A stretch of 64,000 bases of DNA from Grifola frondosa (Eukaryota; Basidiomycota; Agaricomycetes; Polyporales; Grifolaceae): NCBI GenBank assembly GCA_001683735.1, contig LUGG01000020.1, forward strand, positions 668,701-732,700, given 5' to 3'. How positions within the stretch are numbered: the first letter of the stretch is position 1; each line of letters starts with the position of its first letter. The translations under genes were made by a program, and so were the position numbers. The notes beneath the pieces are model-generated. The model had not been told where the DNA came from. It searched no databases and saw only the letters and a list, made by a program, of their open reading frames with translations. This document shows positions 38,842-49,451 of this stretch, in pieces.

Positions 38842-39170
38842 TATATCAATCGAAATGGCTGATCAGTAGCTTGCTCAATTAGTTACGATGAGCAAACTAC
38901 GCAGGCAACTGACTGTTGGAATAAACGTATTGCGATACAAATCAAATCTATTCCAACTATAAAGTCAACAACATTTCATCGATATACTTATCACCAATAA
39001 TCCTATAACATACCTATTGTAGACACAATTGGCAATGTTAGGTGGCAGCAAAGTCAAGTGCTAGTCACTTATCAAAAGGATTACGCAGTGTCAACCATAT
39101 CGAGAATATGTCACGTGTTATGACCTATACCCATTAATTTCGAGCAACAAGGCTTATACGAATATGGTCA

Positions 39171-39569
39171 ATGTCGATTACATTTCGTCATTATATCCTC
39201 ATTTATTTCGTCCACTGTCAGTTACTCCCAACTTTCGTCATGATTCCAAGCAGTTCTCTATATGAACACCCTCTCTCTCAAAGTGTCACTTATGAAGACA
39301 CTAACACATTAGAAGAGGAGACTATAGCAGAAGAAAGTGAGAAATCAGAAGAGCATATCGATGAAGAATTAGAAGATGGCCTTTACGCTCCCCCACCCAA
39401 GCCGGTAATACAAAGACCTGCAGGAAAGAGAGCATGGCAGAAAAGGAGTTATCAGATTGGTCAGAAGATAGGATGGAAACCACATCATCGAGACAGCATA
39501 CCCTTGCGAGTTTCCATGATGAAGAAAATAATGATAAAGAAGCAAGCTGCAAAAGAAAGTGCAGGATAA
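39171..39569 (+). CDS. 132-codon ORF inside the LTR, identical in both copies
   Basis: Opens MSITFRHYILIYFVHCQLLP (hydrophobic), then an acidic middle (EEETIAEESEKSEEHIDEEL) and a basic end (MMKKIMIKKQAAKE). The same protein is read at 57006-57404. No promoter or family is apparent. An internal ATG (39240) would give a soluble acidic-basic protein. Confidence 0.35.
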   Translation: MSITFRHYILIYFVHCQLLPTFVMIPSSSLYEHPLSQSVTYEDTNTLEEETIAEESEKSEEHIDEELEDGLYAPPPKPVIQRPAGKRAWQKRSYQIGQKIGWKPHHRDSIPLRVSMMKKIMIKKQAAKESAG

Positions 39570-39747
39570 TTAGGGACACATCTATGCTATGCAAAGACTT
39601 ATCCCATTCCTCTCTATTTGCACACATTTGTCATTACTCAGCACATTTCACCAAATCCATATCATATAATCTGGATTGGATCAGCAAATGGACACTGTGG
39701 CAACTGTGACATGGACAAATAGACCTGTGGCTTCATATTCATGAACA

Positions 39748-39901
39748 TTCCGGAATAACCTAGCAGAGAAGAAGTTTCCGGAACCTTCCAGAAGATACAG
39801 TCTTCAAAAGAAGGACTTTAATCGAAATTTCTACTTCAGAATGTCCTGGAATAATCCAGAAGCTCAAGGAAATTTCCAGAATATTCTGACAGATTCCAGA
39901 A
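39748..39901 (+). promoter_or_regulatory. Cluster of heat-shock elements in the LTR
   Basis: Perfect units: TTCcgGAA at 39748-39755, TTCcgGAAccTTCcaGAA at 39776-39793 (four alternating pentamers), TTCcaGAAtaTTC at 39874-39886 and TTCcaGAA at 39894-39901. Degenerate units lie between (around 39835-39860). All are 240-400 bp upstream of the LTR TATA box. In the 3' LTR the four-unit site is shortened by one base. Confidence 0.75.
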
Positions 39902-40097
39902 TAACATAGGATCATGGAGAACATCCTAGGACTTATAGAACCTGGGAGAATTGTCCAGAAGGAGACAGAACTGTGCAGAAAATACTAGCAGGTTAGAGAT
40001 GCTTCCAGCAACTTCCAAAAGCCATTCGTCAGCAGGAAAATTGGTGGATTGGTAAGCATTGGGAGTGGATTGGTAAGCAAGAAGGGGATTAGTCAGC

Positions 40098-40127
40098 CAT
40101 AGAATAGAATAGAATAGAATAGAATGG
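40098..40127 (+). repeat. Short TAGAA microsatellite upstream of the LTR TATA box
   Basis: Pentamer repeats of ATAGA type just before GGAAGGATTCAGGAGGGTAT; present in both LTRs. Confidence 0.7.
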
Positions 40128-40142
40128 AAGGATTCAGGAGGG

Positions 40143-40149
40143 TATATAA
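40143..40149 (+). promoter_or_regulatory. LTR TATA box
   Basis: TATATAA in the context GAGGGTATATAAGGGCG; sets the U3/R boundary about 30 bp downstream (near 40175). Repeated in the 3' LTR near 57978. Confidence 0.75.
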
Positions 40150-40310
40150 GGGCGAGCGAAAAATCGCCCAAATCATTCGAATATATTCTTCCCCCCCAGA
40201 TTCCTCCCTCAGTAGCACTCCCTCACAATTTATATTCTTTCTCTTAACTTGAGGCACATCAGAAGTATTGCCTAGGCCCATCTGCTTACTAAGTATTGAC
40301 CTGGATTGTT

Positions 40311-40582
40311 AACTTGCCAAAGCAAGAGACTTTGGAAGTGCAAGTTCAGGCAAAAGGTTGAAGATTGTCAAGACCTTTGTTAGGACAGAGTTCTGTCGCA
40401 AAGGAAGTTACCTAAATTGTCAACTGTCCAGACAAGAGATTCTGGAAGCACAAGGTTAGGAAAAGAAGATCAGAAGTTACTGACCTAGATTGTTAGCTTG
40501 CCAAAGCAAGAGACTTTGGGAGCGCAAGTTTAGGCAGATTAGTTGTCAGACCTTTGTTAGGACAGAAGCCCTGTCGCAAAGG
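40311..40582 (+). ncRNA. Array of five predicted RNA hairpins in the LTR leader
   Basis: Order A-B-A'-A''-B'. A type: 40311-40346, 40422-40457, 40495-40530, each with the loop CAAGAGA (40323, 40433, 40507). The inner stem is CCAAAG/CTTTGG in A and A'' but CCAGA/TCTGG in A', a compensatory change. The outer stem is AACTTG/CAAGTT in A, AGCTTG/CAAGTT in A'' and weak in A'. A 5-nt bulge (AAGTG, AAGCA, GAGCG) sits on the 3' side. B type: 40374-40404 and 40551-40582, with CCTTTG/CAAAGG and GACAG/CTGTC stems and variable loops. It would be transcribed, about 140-410 nt after the predicted start. A structural prediction from pairing by eye. Confidence 0.65.
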
Positions 40583-41085
40583 CACAGGTGAGCAGTGTTA
40601 AGAAAGAGTTTGTTATTGTTTGGATAGTTGTCCTGTGAGTGGATTGAGGAGTATAAGTCTCTGGAAAGAAGTCCAGGAGCATTTCCCCATTCACCAGGCG
40701 GAATTCGTCGTAGTAGCAAAGTACTGCACCAAGGCAGTGACTTTGTAGGAAGTTTGTAGTGTACTGACAGAGCAAGCTATTTAAGTCAAGCCTTGCTATT
40801 GTTTCTAGTCCCCATAGGTATATTTGAGTAATCGAACACCGTAGAACGAAACCACAGAGCATTGTGATCCTTGTGAAAAGTAGAAAGTACGCTTTCACAA
40901 CCGAACTCGACTGAGCCTCTGTCCGGAAAAGTAGGAAACCCCGTCAAGCTTGGTGCACCCGTCATTTCTAGGAAATAACCCCTCGCTATAAAACAAATAT
41001 TACTCTCGTCAGATAGTCTTTTGATTGTTTGGTAAAAGTAGTGGTTGTTTAATACCGATCGCTGGAAATACACGACAAGGAGAGT

Positions 41086-41103
41086 TGGAGCCCACCGCGA
41101 GGG
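41086..41103 (+). promoter_or_regulatory. Probable primer binding site of Gypsy-2
   Basis: TGGAGCCCACCGCGAGGG begins 8 bp after the LTR end; the leading TGG fits the CCA end of a tRNA. I cannot name the tRNA. A 12-bp match (TGGAGCCCACCG) also occurs at 46874. Confidence 0.55.
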
Positions 41104-41197
41104 TCGAAAGTTATTGAAGACAGTTGTAAAGACATACCTTTTCACAAGTTCAGTCAATCCCTGTGATTACGCCCAAGGCTATACGTAGTTCGTTGCT

Positions 41198-43112
41198 ATG
41201 TATACCAACACGCAGAATTCAAACGCAGGCAGTCCTTTAATGGATAGTCAGTTTACGTCAGTTTCAAGTATGAAGTCAGTCATGGACATGCCAGTCGAAG
41301 GCACCAAGACTGCCCCAAAGCGGTTTAAAGGAGATTCTGCAGAAGTCAGACCTTTCCTTCGCCACTTTGAGAAGTTGGCCACTTTGCATAGGCTTACCCC
41401 GGCAGAGAAATGTGAAACGGTTACAGATTATTGTTCACGTACGGTGAGAGAAACCATAGAAGGTTTCTCCAGTTTTAGGAATGGAAATTGGGATCAGTTA
41501 AAGGCGAACATTGAGATCTATTTCAATGCTGACCTTGAGTCAAAGAGGTTCCGCATAAAGGATCTTCAAGCCTTTGTTGCCCAGTTTAGACGAGAGAAGA
41601 TATATGATTTGAAGGATTGGAGAAGATACTTGAGGAAGTTCATCCGGATTGCCGGATGGTTGAAGGGTCAAGCAAGGATCACGGATTTCGATTAGCTTAT
41701 TATCTGTGGACCGGAATTTATTCCCCATTCCGCAAACAGCTAGAAGCCCGGATTCTTTTGACAAATCCAGCACATGATATGTCCCAGCCATTTGAGCCAG
41801 ATGCGATCTCTCGAGCTGCGGAAAATCTATTGGGTTCAGATAGGTTTGATACGGAAAGACTAGGCTCTGAAGACATCTACGACCATGACTTGGTTGATGA
41901 CGATGATTCAGATGATGAAGACGATGATAATGACAGGATTGAAAGGAATATGAAGGCAAAGAAGCGATTGGTTAAGGAGAAGGGTGGAAGGAATGTTAGG
42001 TCCCACCAGAAGCAGAAGGATGATGACGAAGATGATGAAGATGATATTCCTATTAGCCATGGAGTGGTTAAGAAGGAAACTAGCAAGTTAGGCAAGCCAT
42101 TGGGGAAAGTGACGAAAGGATTGCACCCCACTAAGGCAGAGAATGAGATGGATAAGCTTGTGTCACAGATGAAGGAGTTATCCTTGGAGGACCCACAATA
42201 TGGAATATTGTTCCTTCGAGCTACGCAGTTGAACCCCCTGGCCGCGGAATGTCTTCCTCGACCCCAGATTAATCGGGTTAATGCACCTCCTTCAATGGAT
42301 CAGTCTAGTCGACCAGACCCAATCGTTTCCTTGCTAACAGACCATATCCCATGGGATGTTTTGCTTGTGGAGAAATGGGTCATGTCATGAATAACTGTTC
42401 AAAGTTACAGGAATTAATGACAAAGGGTCATATTTTGAAGAACTATCGAGGAAGGTTTACTACAAAGAATGGTGTCCCAGTTTATAAGAATCCAGATGAG
42501 AATTGGATTCAGGCATTTAAACGGGTAGCTCCTGAAGTAAACTACCTTGTATGTGACGACAATTCAGAAGATGAAGATCAGGATGATGATGATGAGTCCG
42601 ATGTTTTGGTCTTTCCGGTAGAGAAAGTCCCAAGGGAAACTCGTTCTTATCGCAATCAAGTCAGAGATGGTTATCAAGGAAGCGCAGGATATAAAGGAAA
42701 GCAGAGAGAAGTTTTACCACAGCAGAAGCAGTCACCACCTCATTTTGCTTCGTCAAATCGGGCAGGAACTTCTACAGTACCTCAGGTGCCAATGCAGAAA
42801 TTGACTCCGATTGATGTTCAGGCTAGGAACTTCAATCCCGATAATGACATGGATATATTAGATGACCCATCTGCATCTAATAACAGGCATAATAAGGAGC
42901 AAGTGACAGAGCAGACTCGACCAGCAGCACGTACTTCAGTTTTAAGCAGAGAAGTGGATCCAGTATCAGTTCTTAACAAGATACTTAACACTCCACTCAC
43001 CCTATCCTGGGAGAAGTTGTTGGAGTATCCAGAGATGTTGCTCAGCAGTTACAGAATATGTTGCGAGTTAAGAAGACAGATGTATTACCAGGTCCTTCAT
43101 CGAATTTGGTAA
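41198..43112 (+). CDS. gag: Gypsy-2 Gag with CCHC zinc knuckle (three frames, probable indels)
   Basis: Starts MYTNTQNSNAGSPLMDSQFT. The Gag core is FKGDSAEVRPFLRHFEKLAT ... ETIEGFSSFRNGNWDQLKAN and FRIKDLQAFVAQFRREKIYD. The frame then changes near 41640 into an acidic region (many D and E, 41885-42060) and again near 42360, where the knuckle CFACGEMGHVMNNC appears. The tail is Gln/Pro-rich. The same protein continues across single-base shifts, so a single intact gag is plausible. Gag packages the element RNA in cytoplasmic particles. Confidence 0.8.
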
Positions 43113-43582
43113 CTGCAACTCGAGGATCACTGATTCGGCTGTTTATGGAATGTAACCGGAAGCCTGTCTCATTTATTGTGGACACCGGTTCACAGTTGAA
43201 CATTATCAGTGAGAAGATATGGAAGTCAGCAGTTTGCTTGCCGATGAACAAGTCAAAGGCGATTTCTATGAGCGATGCAAATGGAGGTCGAGGCGAATTA
43301 CTAGGGTTGGTAGAGAACGTACCACTCAAGATTGGCCATATCGAGACCAAGATCAATGCATATGTGGCATCTGATCCTCCATTTGATGGTTTATTAGGAA
43401 GACCCTGGCAACAGGATAATGGTATAGGAATTGCTGAAAGAGATGATGGTACATACCTTACGTTCCGTGGACAAAATGGTTACCCGGAATCAGAGTTATT
43501 GGTATCCCCAACTCCGTCAGCAAATTCAGCAGTATATGCATCTTTAGCAGAAGAACCCGAGGAGAATTTGCTACATGAATAG
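43058..43582 (+). CDS. Gypsy-2 retropepsin-like domain 1
   Basis: Aspartic protease signature FIVDTGSQLNIIS, catalytic Asp at 43181-43183, with the C-terminal partner motif FDGLLGRPWQQDNGI (about 43382). Flanked by gag upstream and an acidic Glu/Ser-rich linker downstream. Retropepsins act as dimers to cut the Gag-Pol polyprotein. Confidence 0.85.
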   Translation: MLRVKKTDVLPGPSSNLVTATRGSLIRLFMECNRKPVSFIVDTGSQLNIISEKIWKSAVCLPMNKSKAISMSDANGGRGELLGLVENVPLKIGHIETKINAYVASDPPFDGLLGRPWQQDNGIGIAERDDGTYLTFRGQNGYPESELLVSPTPSANSAVYASLAEEPEENLLHE

Positions 43583-43769
43583 TTGAAGAATCGATGAGGA
43601 TTACTCTGATATACCTGATTTAGAGGATGTCAGCGATGTCTCATCTGAGGAGATTAACAACTCAGCCGAAGAAGCAGATTCCCTTAGTGACGGATACAGC
43701 AATCATACAAGTTCTACCTCATCACAGTCTTCTGAAGAAAATGAAGCAGACATTGAAGAAGCTGAAGAT

Positions 43770-44696
43770 ATGTCGACCTTACAATCTAAGGAGGCATCTA
43801 TGCTGTACTCAAAAAGGAAGATAGATGATGAGCCAAATATGAACCATGTGAATCATGATGAAGATGATGTGGATGAAATGCTATATAATAGCTTAGCACT
43901 TCAGCTCAGAGCTCAGAACCATGATCTGAAGCCGATATCAACAGGACCATGCACACTTTTAGCAGAACGTGGCCTCGAGTTTCAGGATTATCGACTCGGA
44001 CCATATGGACGAACCTTTTTATTAAGGGATGTTCAGTTCTTTGACCAGAAAGGTGGACTTTGTGGAAATGCAATTGTCAAAATGCTACCAACCACGTCTA
44101 CTAATTTGGAGTATTGCTCTATGGAGAAGGGTCAATCAGGATCAGTTATGATGCTTAAAGCAGAGAATCCAAGACCGCTTACCTTCCCAGAACAAGTTCT
44201 GAAATGGTCTATGTCCAATACGCCTCCACTCATTACAGTTCCAGTGCAACTCAACAATCATGTTATTCCGTTCCTTATTGATACAGGTTCACAGCTCGAT
44301 TGTATCTCAGCTGATATATGGAAAGCCTTGGGAGGAAGTAAAGAAAGGACATTGCCGATGAAGCTATCAGATGTATCCGGAAAGCCGCTAATCCATTATG
44401 GGATTTGGCCAGTACAGATATCACTAGGATCAGTAGTAACTCGAGCAAACCTTTATGTTGTTGAAGGATTAGCAGTTCCAGCGTTATTTGGTCAGCCATG
44501 GCAGAGACGTAACAATCTTCTTTTGAAGAACAAGCCTGAAGGAGTCTATGTGGAGATAAGTTCAGATGACGGAAGCAAGACCTTTGGAATGTTTGTACCA
44601 GTACGGAAGCACAGGCAGCTGCTTTATCAAAACCGGCTTCGTTATGTGCTAGTATTCAAGTCTCAGAAGGACTTGAAGAAGCAGTACCAGTTATAG
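43770..44696 (+). CDS. Gypsy-2 retropepsin-like domain 2 with a preceding FLLRDV module
   Basis: A second aspartic-protease signature, FLIDTGSQLDCIS (Asp at 44280-44282), with partner motif VPALFGQPWQRRNNLL (about 44475). Upstream is a module reading LEFQDYRLGPYGRTFLLRDV (43975-44034). The two proteases share DTGSQL and G-P-W motifs but differ elsewhere, so they are old duplicates, not a recent tandem. Confidence 0.8.
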   Translation: MSTLQSKEASMLYSKRKIDDEPNMNHVNHDEDDVDEMLYNSLALQLRAQNHDLKPISTGPCTLLAERGLEFQDYRLGPYGRTFLLRDVQFFDQKGGLCGNAIVKMLPTTSTNLEYCSMEKGQSGSVMMLKAENPRPLTFPEQVLKWSMSNTPPLITVPVQLNNHVIPFLIDTGSQLDCISADIWKALGGSKERTLPMKLSDVSGKPLIHYGIWPVQISLGSVVTRANLYVVEGLAVPALFGQPWQRRNNLLLKNKPEGVYVEISSDDGSKTFGMFVPVRKHRQLLYQNRLRYVLVFKSQKDLKKQYQL

Positions 44697-44716
44697 ACTT
44701 CAAGGATCTGGATAGT

Positions 44717-46056
44717 ATGCAAGCAGTAATGAAGAACAGTTTGGAATTAGAAGATCAAGCTAGAGAGAGTCAGGAGGTTCAAACCGAACCAAGTTCGCCA
44801 GTTGTTTGGAATGCAGTCAATTGGGATGGTTTACGCTTCAAACCTCTCAAATCCGGAGCATATCAGCAGACTGAGGATATTCATGATTATATATCACGCA
44901 CCTCATATGAGCATCTATTGTTGAAGTATTGGGTTCAATACGGTCACACTCGTGGACCAGTTCAACCAACTTTAGGCTCTATTACGGCTCGAGAATCTGA
45001 TTATCTCATAATGAGAGATAGTTGGAATACGGGGTAGGAATACAAGAAGATTTATTCCTATTACGTGATGTCAAAGTATCTATAAATGGTGTTGAAAAGA
45101 CTGGTCATGGTGTATTTCAAATGATTTACTTGCCAGAGACCGAGAAGTCTTCATCTACCTTATGTGATGCTGAAGTCCAAACCACGGAACCAGATGTGTC
45201 AGAATTAGAAGATGATAAGAAGGAAATAGAGATTGAAGAATTATGTGCGGGTATTTTGGTCTCGAGACCTGATACGCCCAAGATAATTCTGAAGATTCCT
45301 GCCGAAGCTACTCATAGATGTGAAGTTGTTAATGGACAACAACTTTGGGTACCGATCGATGAGAAAATGTTGGAACCTGTGCCCGCACCAGGATCTCCCC
45401 CATTTCATCCATCCCATACCACAGCTATAAGAATGAGCAAGAATTTTGGAGTATGCATCCTGAATGATTATGCAGACGAGTATATCACTCCCATTGAGTT
45501 AGACCCATCTATTATCTGGCATACCGATAAGGATGTACCGGTCAATCGGGTAGGAAAACTCACTGATAATCCAGCATGGGATATGTGGAGAAGAAGACAG
45601 TTAATGAAAAGCAAGAAATCGAATACGACAGCTGCACCACGGAATAAGCGTAAACCAGGACAGAAAGTGATTTATTCCAGATATACTGTCAGAGGCGGTG
45701 AAGAATCAATAGAGATAGGTGACTCTGACAGCGAGCCAGACACACCAGAGAAGACACCTGTAGCTTTACCCGATGCAGCAGAACCGTTATTTCAGGAGAA
45801 TAATCAAGAAGGCATTCACGAGGGTCAATGTTCTTCACCCTCTGATCTTAAAGTATCAGATGATGAAAAGGCAGTTCAGACCGGAGAAGTGAATGTAGTC
45901 ATGATATCACCAAAGAAGCGCAAACTCAAGGAGAATGCACAATATGGTCGATATCCAGATGGCCGATGGTATGAAGTTAGGGAATATTGTGGTCCCATAG
46001 AAGTCCGAACGTTAAGCAATCAGTCTGACATTGAGTCAGACCATTCAGATTTATAG
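44717..46056 (+). CDS. Gypsy-2 unknown ORF region with a second FLLRDV module
   Basis: Two frames, 44717-45037 and 45022-46056, appear to be one protein broken by an indel near 45030. It has QEDLFLLRDVKVSINGVEKT (45046-45105), matching the module before protease 2, then a Pro-rich and charged part (HTDKDVPVNRVGKLTDNPAW) with a Ser/Glu-rich end. No known family. Confidence 0.6.
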
Positions 46057-47576
46057 ACAATTTGGATTACGATCGGAGCTATGGCCAAGGGTTAATGGAC
46101 AAGGTTTACAGCAAGAAGTTAGATCGAAGGAACATACCGAATGGAAGTTATTGGACCCCACGGATGTTTTGCAGCATCAGATATATCAAAAGTTTATTCT
46201 TGAAATTTTCCTAGGCATTCAAGGTTTGGCACCGAAAAGATGACGTGACCATTCGAATTCTAGAAAACAAGTACATTGATATGTCTATGTGGAGCCCATC
46301 TATACTATCCCTACGTATGGCGAACTAAGAATACAGTTGCCATGCTATGGAAGGATAAGATCAGATTGAAGAAGGAACAGTTCAGCTTACGGAAGTTTTA
46401 TGGCATCAGTATTGTCACCCACTTGGATGACAACACGCCTCATCCCTAGAAGTATATTAGCAGAGATAGACCACAGCAGATTGAAAGAAACTCACATCGA
46501 CCGTTTCCACTTCAATTACTTTCCCAGTAACAACCCCCGTCTCGTTCAGATAGCCGACAGTGCTATTGACCTGTATAACATAGAAGTTAGTGACTTGGGG
46601 AAAGGGAAAGAATGGTAATTGAAGAGCCTACTTCGATAGGCATAGGTGATGGTGGAAGGAAGGAAGAGTGAAAGTGGCGATTTAGAATTTTCCTTCAACT
46701 ATAAGGGAATTTCTGAATGACAGTTTACATCATTAGTTTTGATGTATACTCACGTCAAAAGTAATCAGACATATTGGTCTGATTGACGCTCGAGAAGCCC
46801 ATATATGAAGAAGCCTTAAGAAGTTATTACGTTCGGGAAATGCCGGTGTCAGACAGTTGAAGATAAGAAGATCTGGAGCCCACCGATATATTGGATATCC
46901 AATGGCAGGATTAATCACGGAATGCCCGATTCGGTACACGTTATTAGAAGTTTAGCAGTTAACCTTCGCACAGAAGTAGGGACAATATTCAGACCATAGC
47001 CACTGAGTGCATGGAAGTTCTGAAGTCCGTCTGTGAATAGGAAGGGTCAGTAAGAAAGTCAGTAAGAACACGTGTATTAGACGATGAAGAGGACCGTATT
47101 TTTCCATATGCATTCGGGATAAATATTGTCAGGAGGAGGTTAGCCAGTATTGAGTTAAGCAGCAGAATTAAGCATACGCCGGGTGTATCCGAAAATAGAA
47201 GACAAGTACCAGGATAATGGAGCTAAGGCACCCTGAGGAGCAGGATTGAATATACAAGGCTTATTGTCATTCCAGAATTTTCCGATAAGCTCAAGAAGAG
47301 CAAGTTGGAAATTTATTTTCAAGTTATTAAGTTAACTTGTTCCGCCGCGAATTATAGTCGAAAGTTAGGATAGCAGCATGAAGGATGATGAAGGATGCCG
47401 ATGAACATTCGTGTTTTTCTTTTTTGTTTAACAGTTTTTCAAGTTTGTAAAAGAAACAGAAGAAAGAATTGATGAAGATGCCCGGATACATAGAAGTCAA
47501 GGTTTGGAGCTATGAGCTAAATATTTCGAAACGCGGCTATCGAGTTATGGACGCGTCACCCGACAGTAATTAATTC
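46057..47576 (+). other. Degenerate continuation of the Gypsy-2 first coding block
   Basis: Open pieces in changing frames (KEHTEWKLLDPTDVLQHQIY at 46111; RFHFNYFPSNNPRLVQIADS near 46507; DRIFPYAFGINIVRRR near 47093) suggest more coding sequence with many indels or decay. It ends at the first TAACTGTGGGGCG motif. Confidence 0.4.
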
Positions 47577-47590
47577 TAACTGTGGGGCGA
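47577..47590 (+). promoter_or_regulatory. Polypurine-tract-like motif, copy 1 (internal)
   Basis: TAACTGTGGGGCGA, identical to the tract that precedes the 3' LTR (56113-56125). Here it is followed by AATATATGG. Confidence 0.7.
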
Positions 47591-48166
47591 AATATATGGA
47601 CGATGGAGGAACGTTAAGTATGGACGCGTAGCTAAATACAATCGGAAACGATAGAACCAGCATGCGGCTGTACAGGGTGAAGAAGAAAAGACTAGAAGGA
47701 TGAAAAGATAGTTAGTAAAGGTTAGGAAGATTAAGCAAGGAGCAGCCGTACCTATATGACGGAAGACGGCGCAAGGAAGGAGACGGCCGAGCACGTTGCA
47801 ATATCTAGGAGACTCTCCGCAAGGTAACGCGTGACTGGCTGCCGAAGGAAACAGTGTTAAGAAGATTGAAGAAAAAGATATGATAGGAGATGAATGACTT
47901 AGCTGGTTAGGAAAGGTATCCGCGCGCGCAGACTCGGGCATCGTTGAACGCGTTGAGCGCATTCAGCGCCCGCAGCCTGGAAGTGCAGCAAGGACCCAGA
48001 GATACCCGACGCGGAAGATGACGGGGCAGATATACTGCGCCCGATGGCCGACGTGTCGCGCTTGGAAAGCAGAGAGGTTAGCAAGTAGAAGAAGAAGGAA
48101 ACCGGATGAACAAGCATACCTAGAGCACGAAGTATTCAACCTAGCGCACAGCAGCTAGCAGACGAG

Positions 48167-49451
48167 CTAAGCGTGCCGACGTTCGTGAACGTTGAGCTCA
48201 GCGATCAGCTCGCAGGTGCAAGACGCGTTGAGCAGTGAAGGTATGAGAAGAAGGGGGACAGGAAGTGAGGACGACAGATTTCTTGCCGGCTTATATAGCC
48301 TGCAGGAAATCCGCCTAGAAATTATGAGATCAGTAAAGAAGCATCAAGAATTAGGAAGAACGTACTTGAATCGAATGCGTCGAAGGTACGAGATGCGCCG
48401 AGAAAGTGCACGGCCAGCGTAGCCCGACGGTTCGAAGGGTATGGAAACAGCTAAAAAGAGGTCGGATTGAGCCAGAAGAAGATAGAGGGATCCCGTGGCC
48501 ACGAGAATGTTCAGGAAGACGCGACGCGCGTCGTCTTGGAACGATCGGACGCAACGCGTCAGCGCTGCGGAGATCAGCTGGTTGTGAGATGAATCAAGAA
48601 AGATCGAGAGAGCTCACCTTCCGGAGGATTCCAGAATAAGTAGCGGGCAGAATTGGCCGCCGTCCGAGAGTCCGAAGAAGACTGAAGCAGGGTATAGGAT
48701 ATGCCAGAAGAGAGATGAATGGTTCAGAAGATATGAGAACTGCCTGGAAGGTGTACGCGTCAGCGTGAAGTACGCGTCAACACCGCAGTGACTGAACGAC
48801 GCGTCAAAGTTCGTATCAGGCTGAACGTTCGATCAGGAGTGACGCGTACGCGTACACCCCCGATCGACGAATAGGCAGAAGGAAAGAAGAAGATAGTAAA
48901 GGATGAACTTACCGTAGAATGGAGTACCGGGCAAGAGTGCCCGAAGAAGTGTATCCGCTGGAAAATCTCGAAAGTTAGTATGAAACGTAGGCGTTTGAAG
49001 GCCGAAGTATGCAGAGATCGAGCGCATCACGGAAGCATCTGTAAGAGATCGAGGAGAAGGAGTTAGATCGTCGGGATATCCGAGAAATGAAGGGACCTAC
49101 ATTGTGGATCAACAAACAGAGGCGCGTCCGCGTGATGTTGCAACGCCGGATTAGGCAGGTCTTCTAGTTGAGGACGCGCTAAGGGAAGAACATAGCTGAA
49201 GAGTGGCGAGGACTCGAGAATGAGGCAGAAGGATCCTGAAGGCACCTGACTAGGTAGGGAATTAGTATAAAAGGCGGAAGGGCGAACGGCAAAGTATCTG
49301 TACATACCAGTAAAATGCCCATTATTCCTCCCCATCCTGCAGTCCCTCCAGTCTCTCCTGCAGCGGAACGCCTCCGCTTCTCCCACATCATCGAGCCCTT
49401 CCGCGATGCTCTCCACGCATGCCACTTCGCTTCCTCATATGACGTCTCCAT
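48167..49451 (-). CDS. Putative spliced antisense gene in the Gypsy-2 cargo block
   Basis: Minus-strand exons 49451-49308, 49245-49101, 49038-48913, 48739-48618, 48577-48366, 48314-48167 join through GT-AG introns (62, 62, 173, 40 and 51 bp; donors GTATGT, GTAGGT, GT AAGT, GTGAGC, GTACGT). They keep one open frame of 299 codons including the stop. Pieces read VPSGSFCLILESSPLFSY, ISAYFGLQTPTFHTNF and FLNILVATGSLYLLLAQS. No family recognised. The first exon is antisense to the plus-strand ORF at 49315, so only one may be real there. The minus strand is pyrimidine-rich, which raises the chance of false splice sites. Confidence 0.35.
48755..48853. promoter_or_regulatory. Cluster of ACGCGT (MluI-box) hexamers
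   Basis: Five ACGCGT at 48755, 48772, 48799, 48842 and 48848. Others nearby are at 47551, 47624, 47827, 47948, 48223, 48554, 50737 and 51184. ACGCGT is the core bound by MBF-type cell-cycle factors in fungi; function here is inferred. Confidence 0.45.
49266..49272 (+). promoter_or_regulatory. TATA box of the cargo ORF at 49315
   Basis: TATAAAA in the context TTAGTATAAAAGGCGG, 49 bp before the ATG at 49315. Confidence 0.6.

Larger units (their letters stand above)
38292..41077 (+). repeat. Gypsy-2 5' LTR
   Basis: 2786 bp, matching 56128-58912. Contains two ORFs, a heat-shock-element cluster, a TATA box at 40143 and a hairpin array at 40311-40582. Confidence 0.95.

Noticed and set aside
41877..42131. 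Minus-strand frame rich in Ser/Phe over the acidic part of Gypsy-2 gag
   Set aside because: Reverse complement of Asp/Glu codon runs; no other support.
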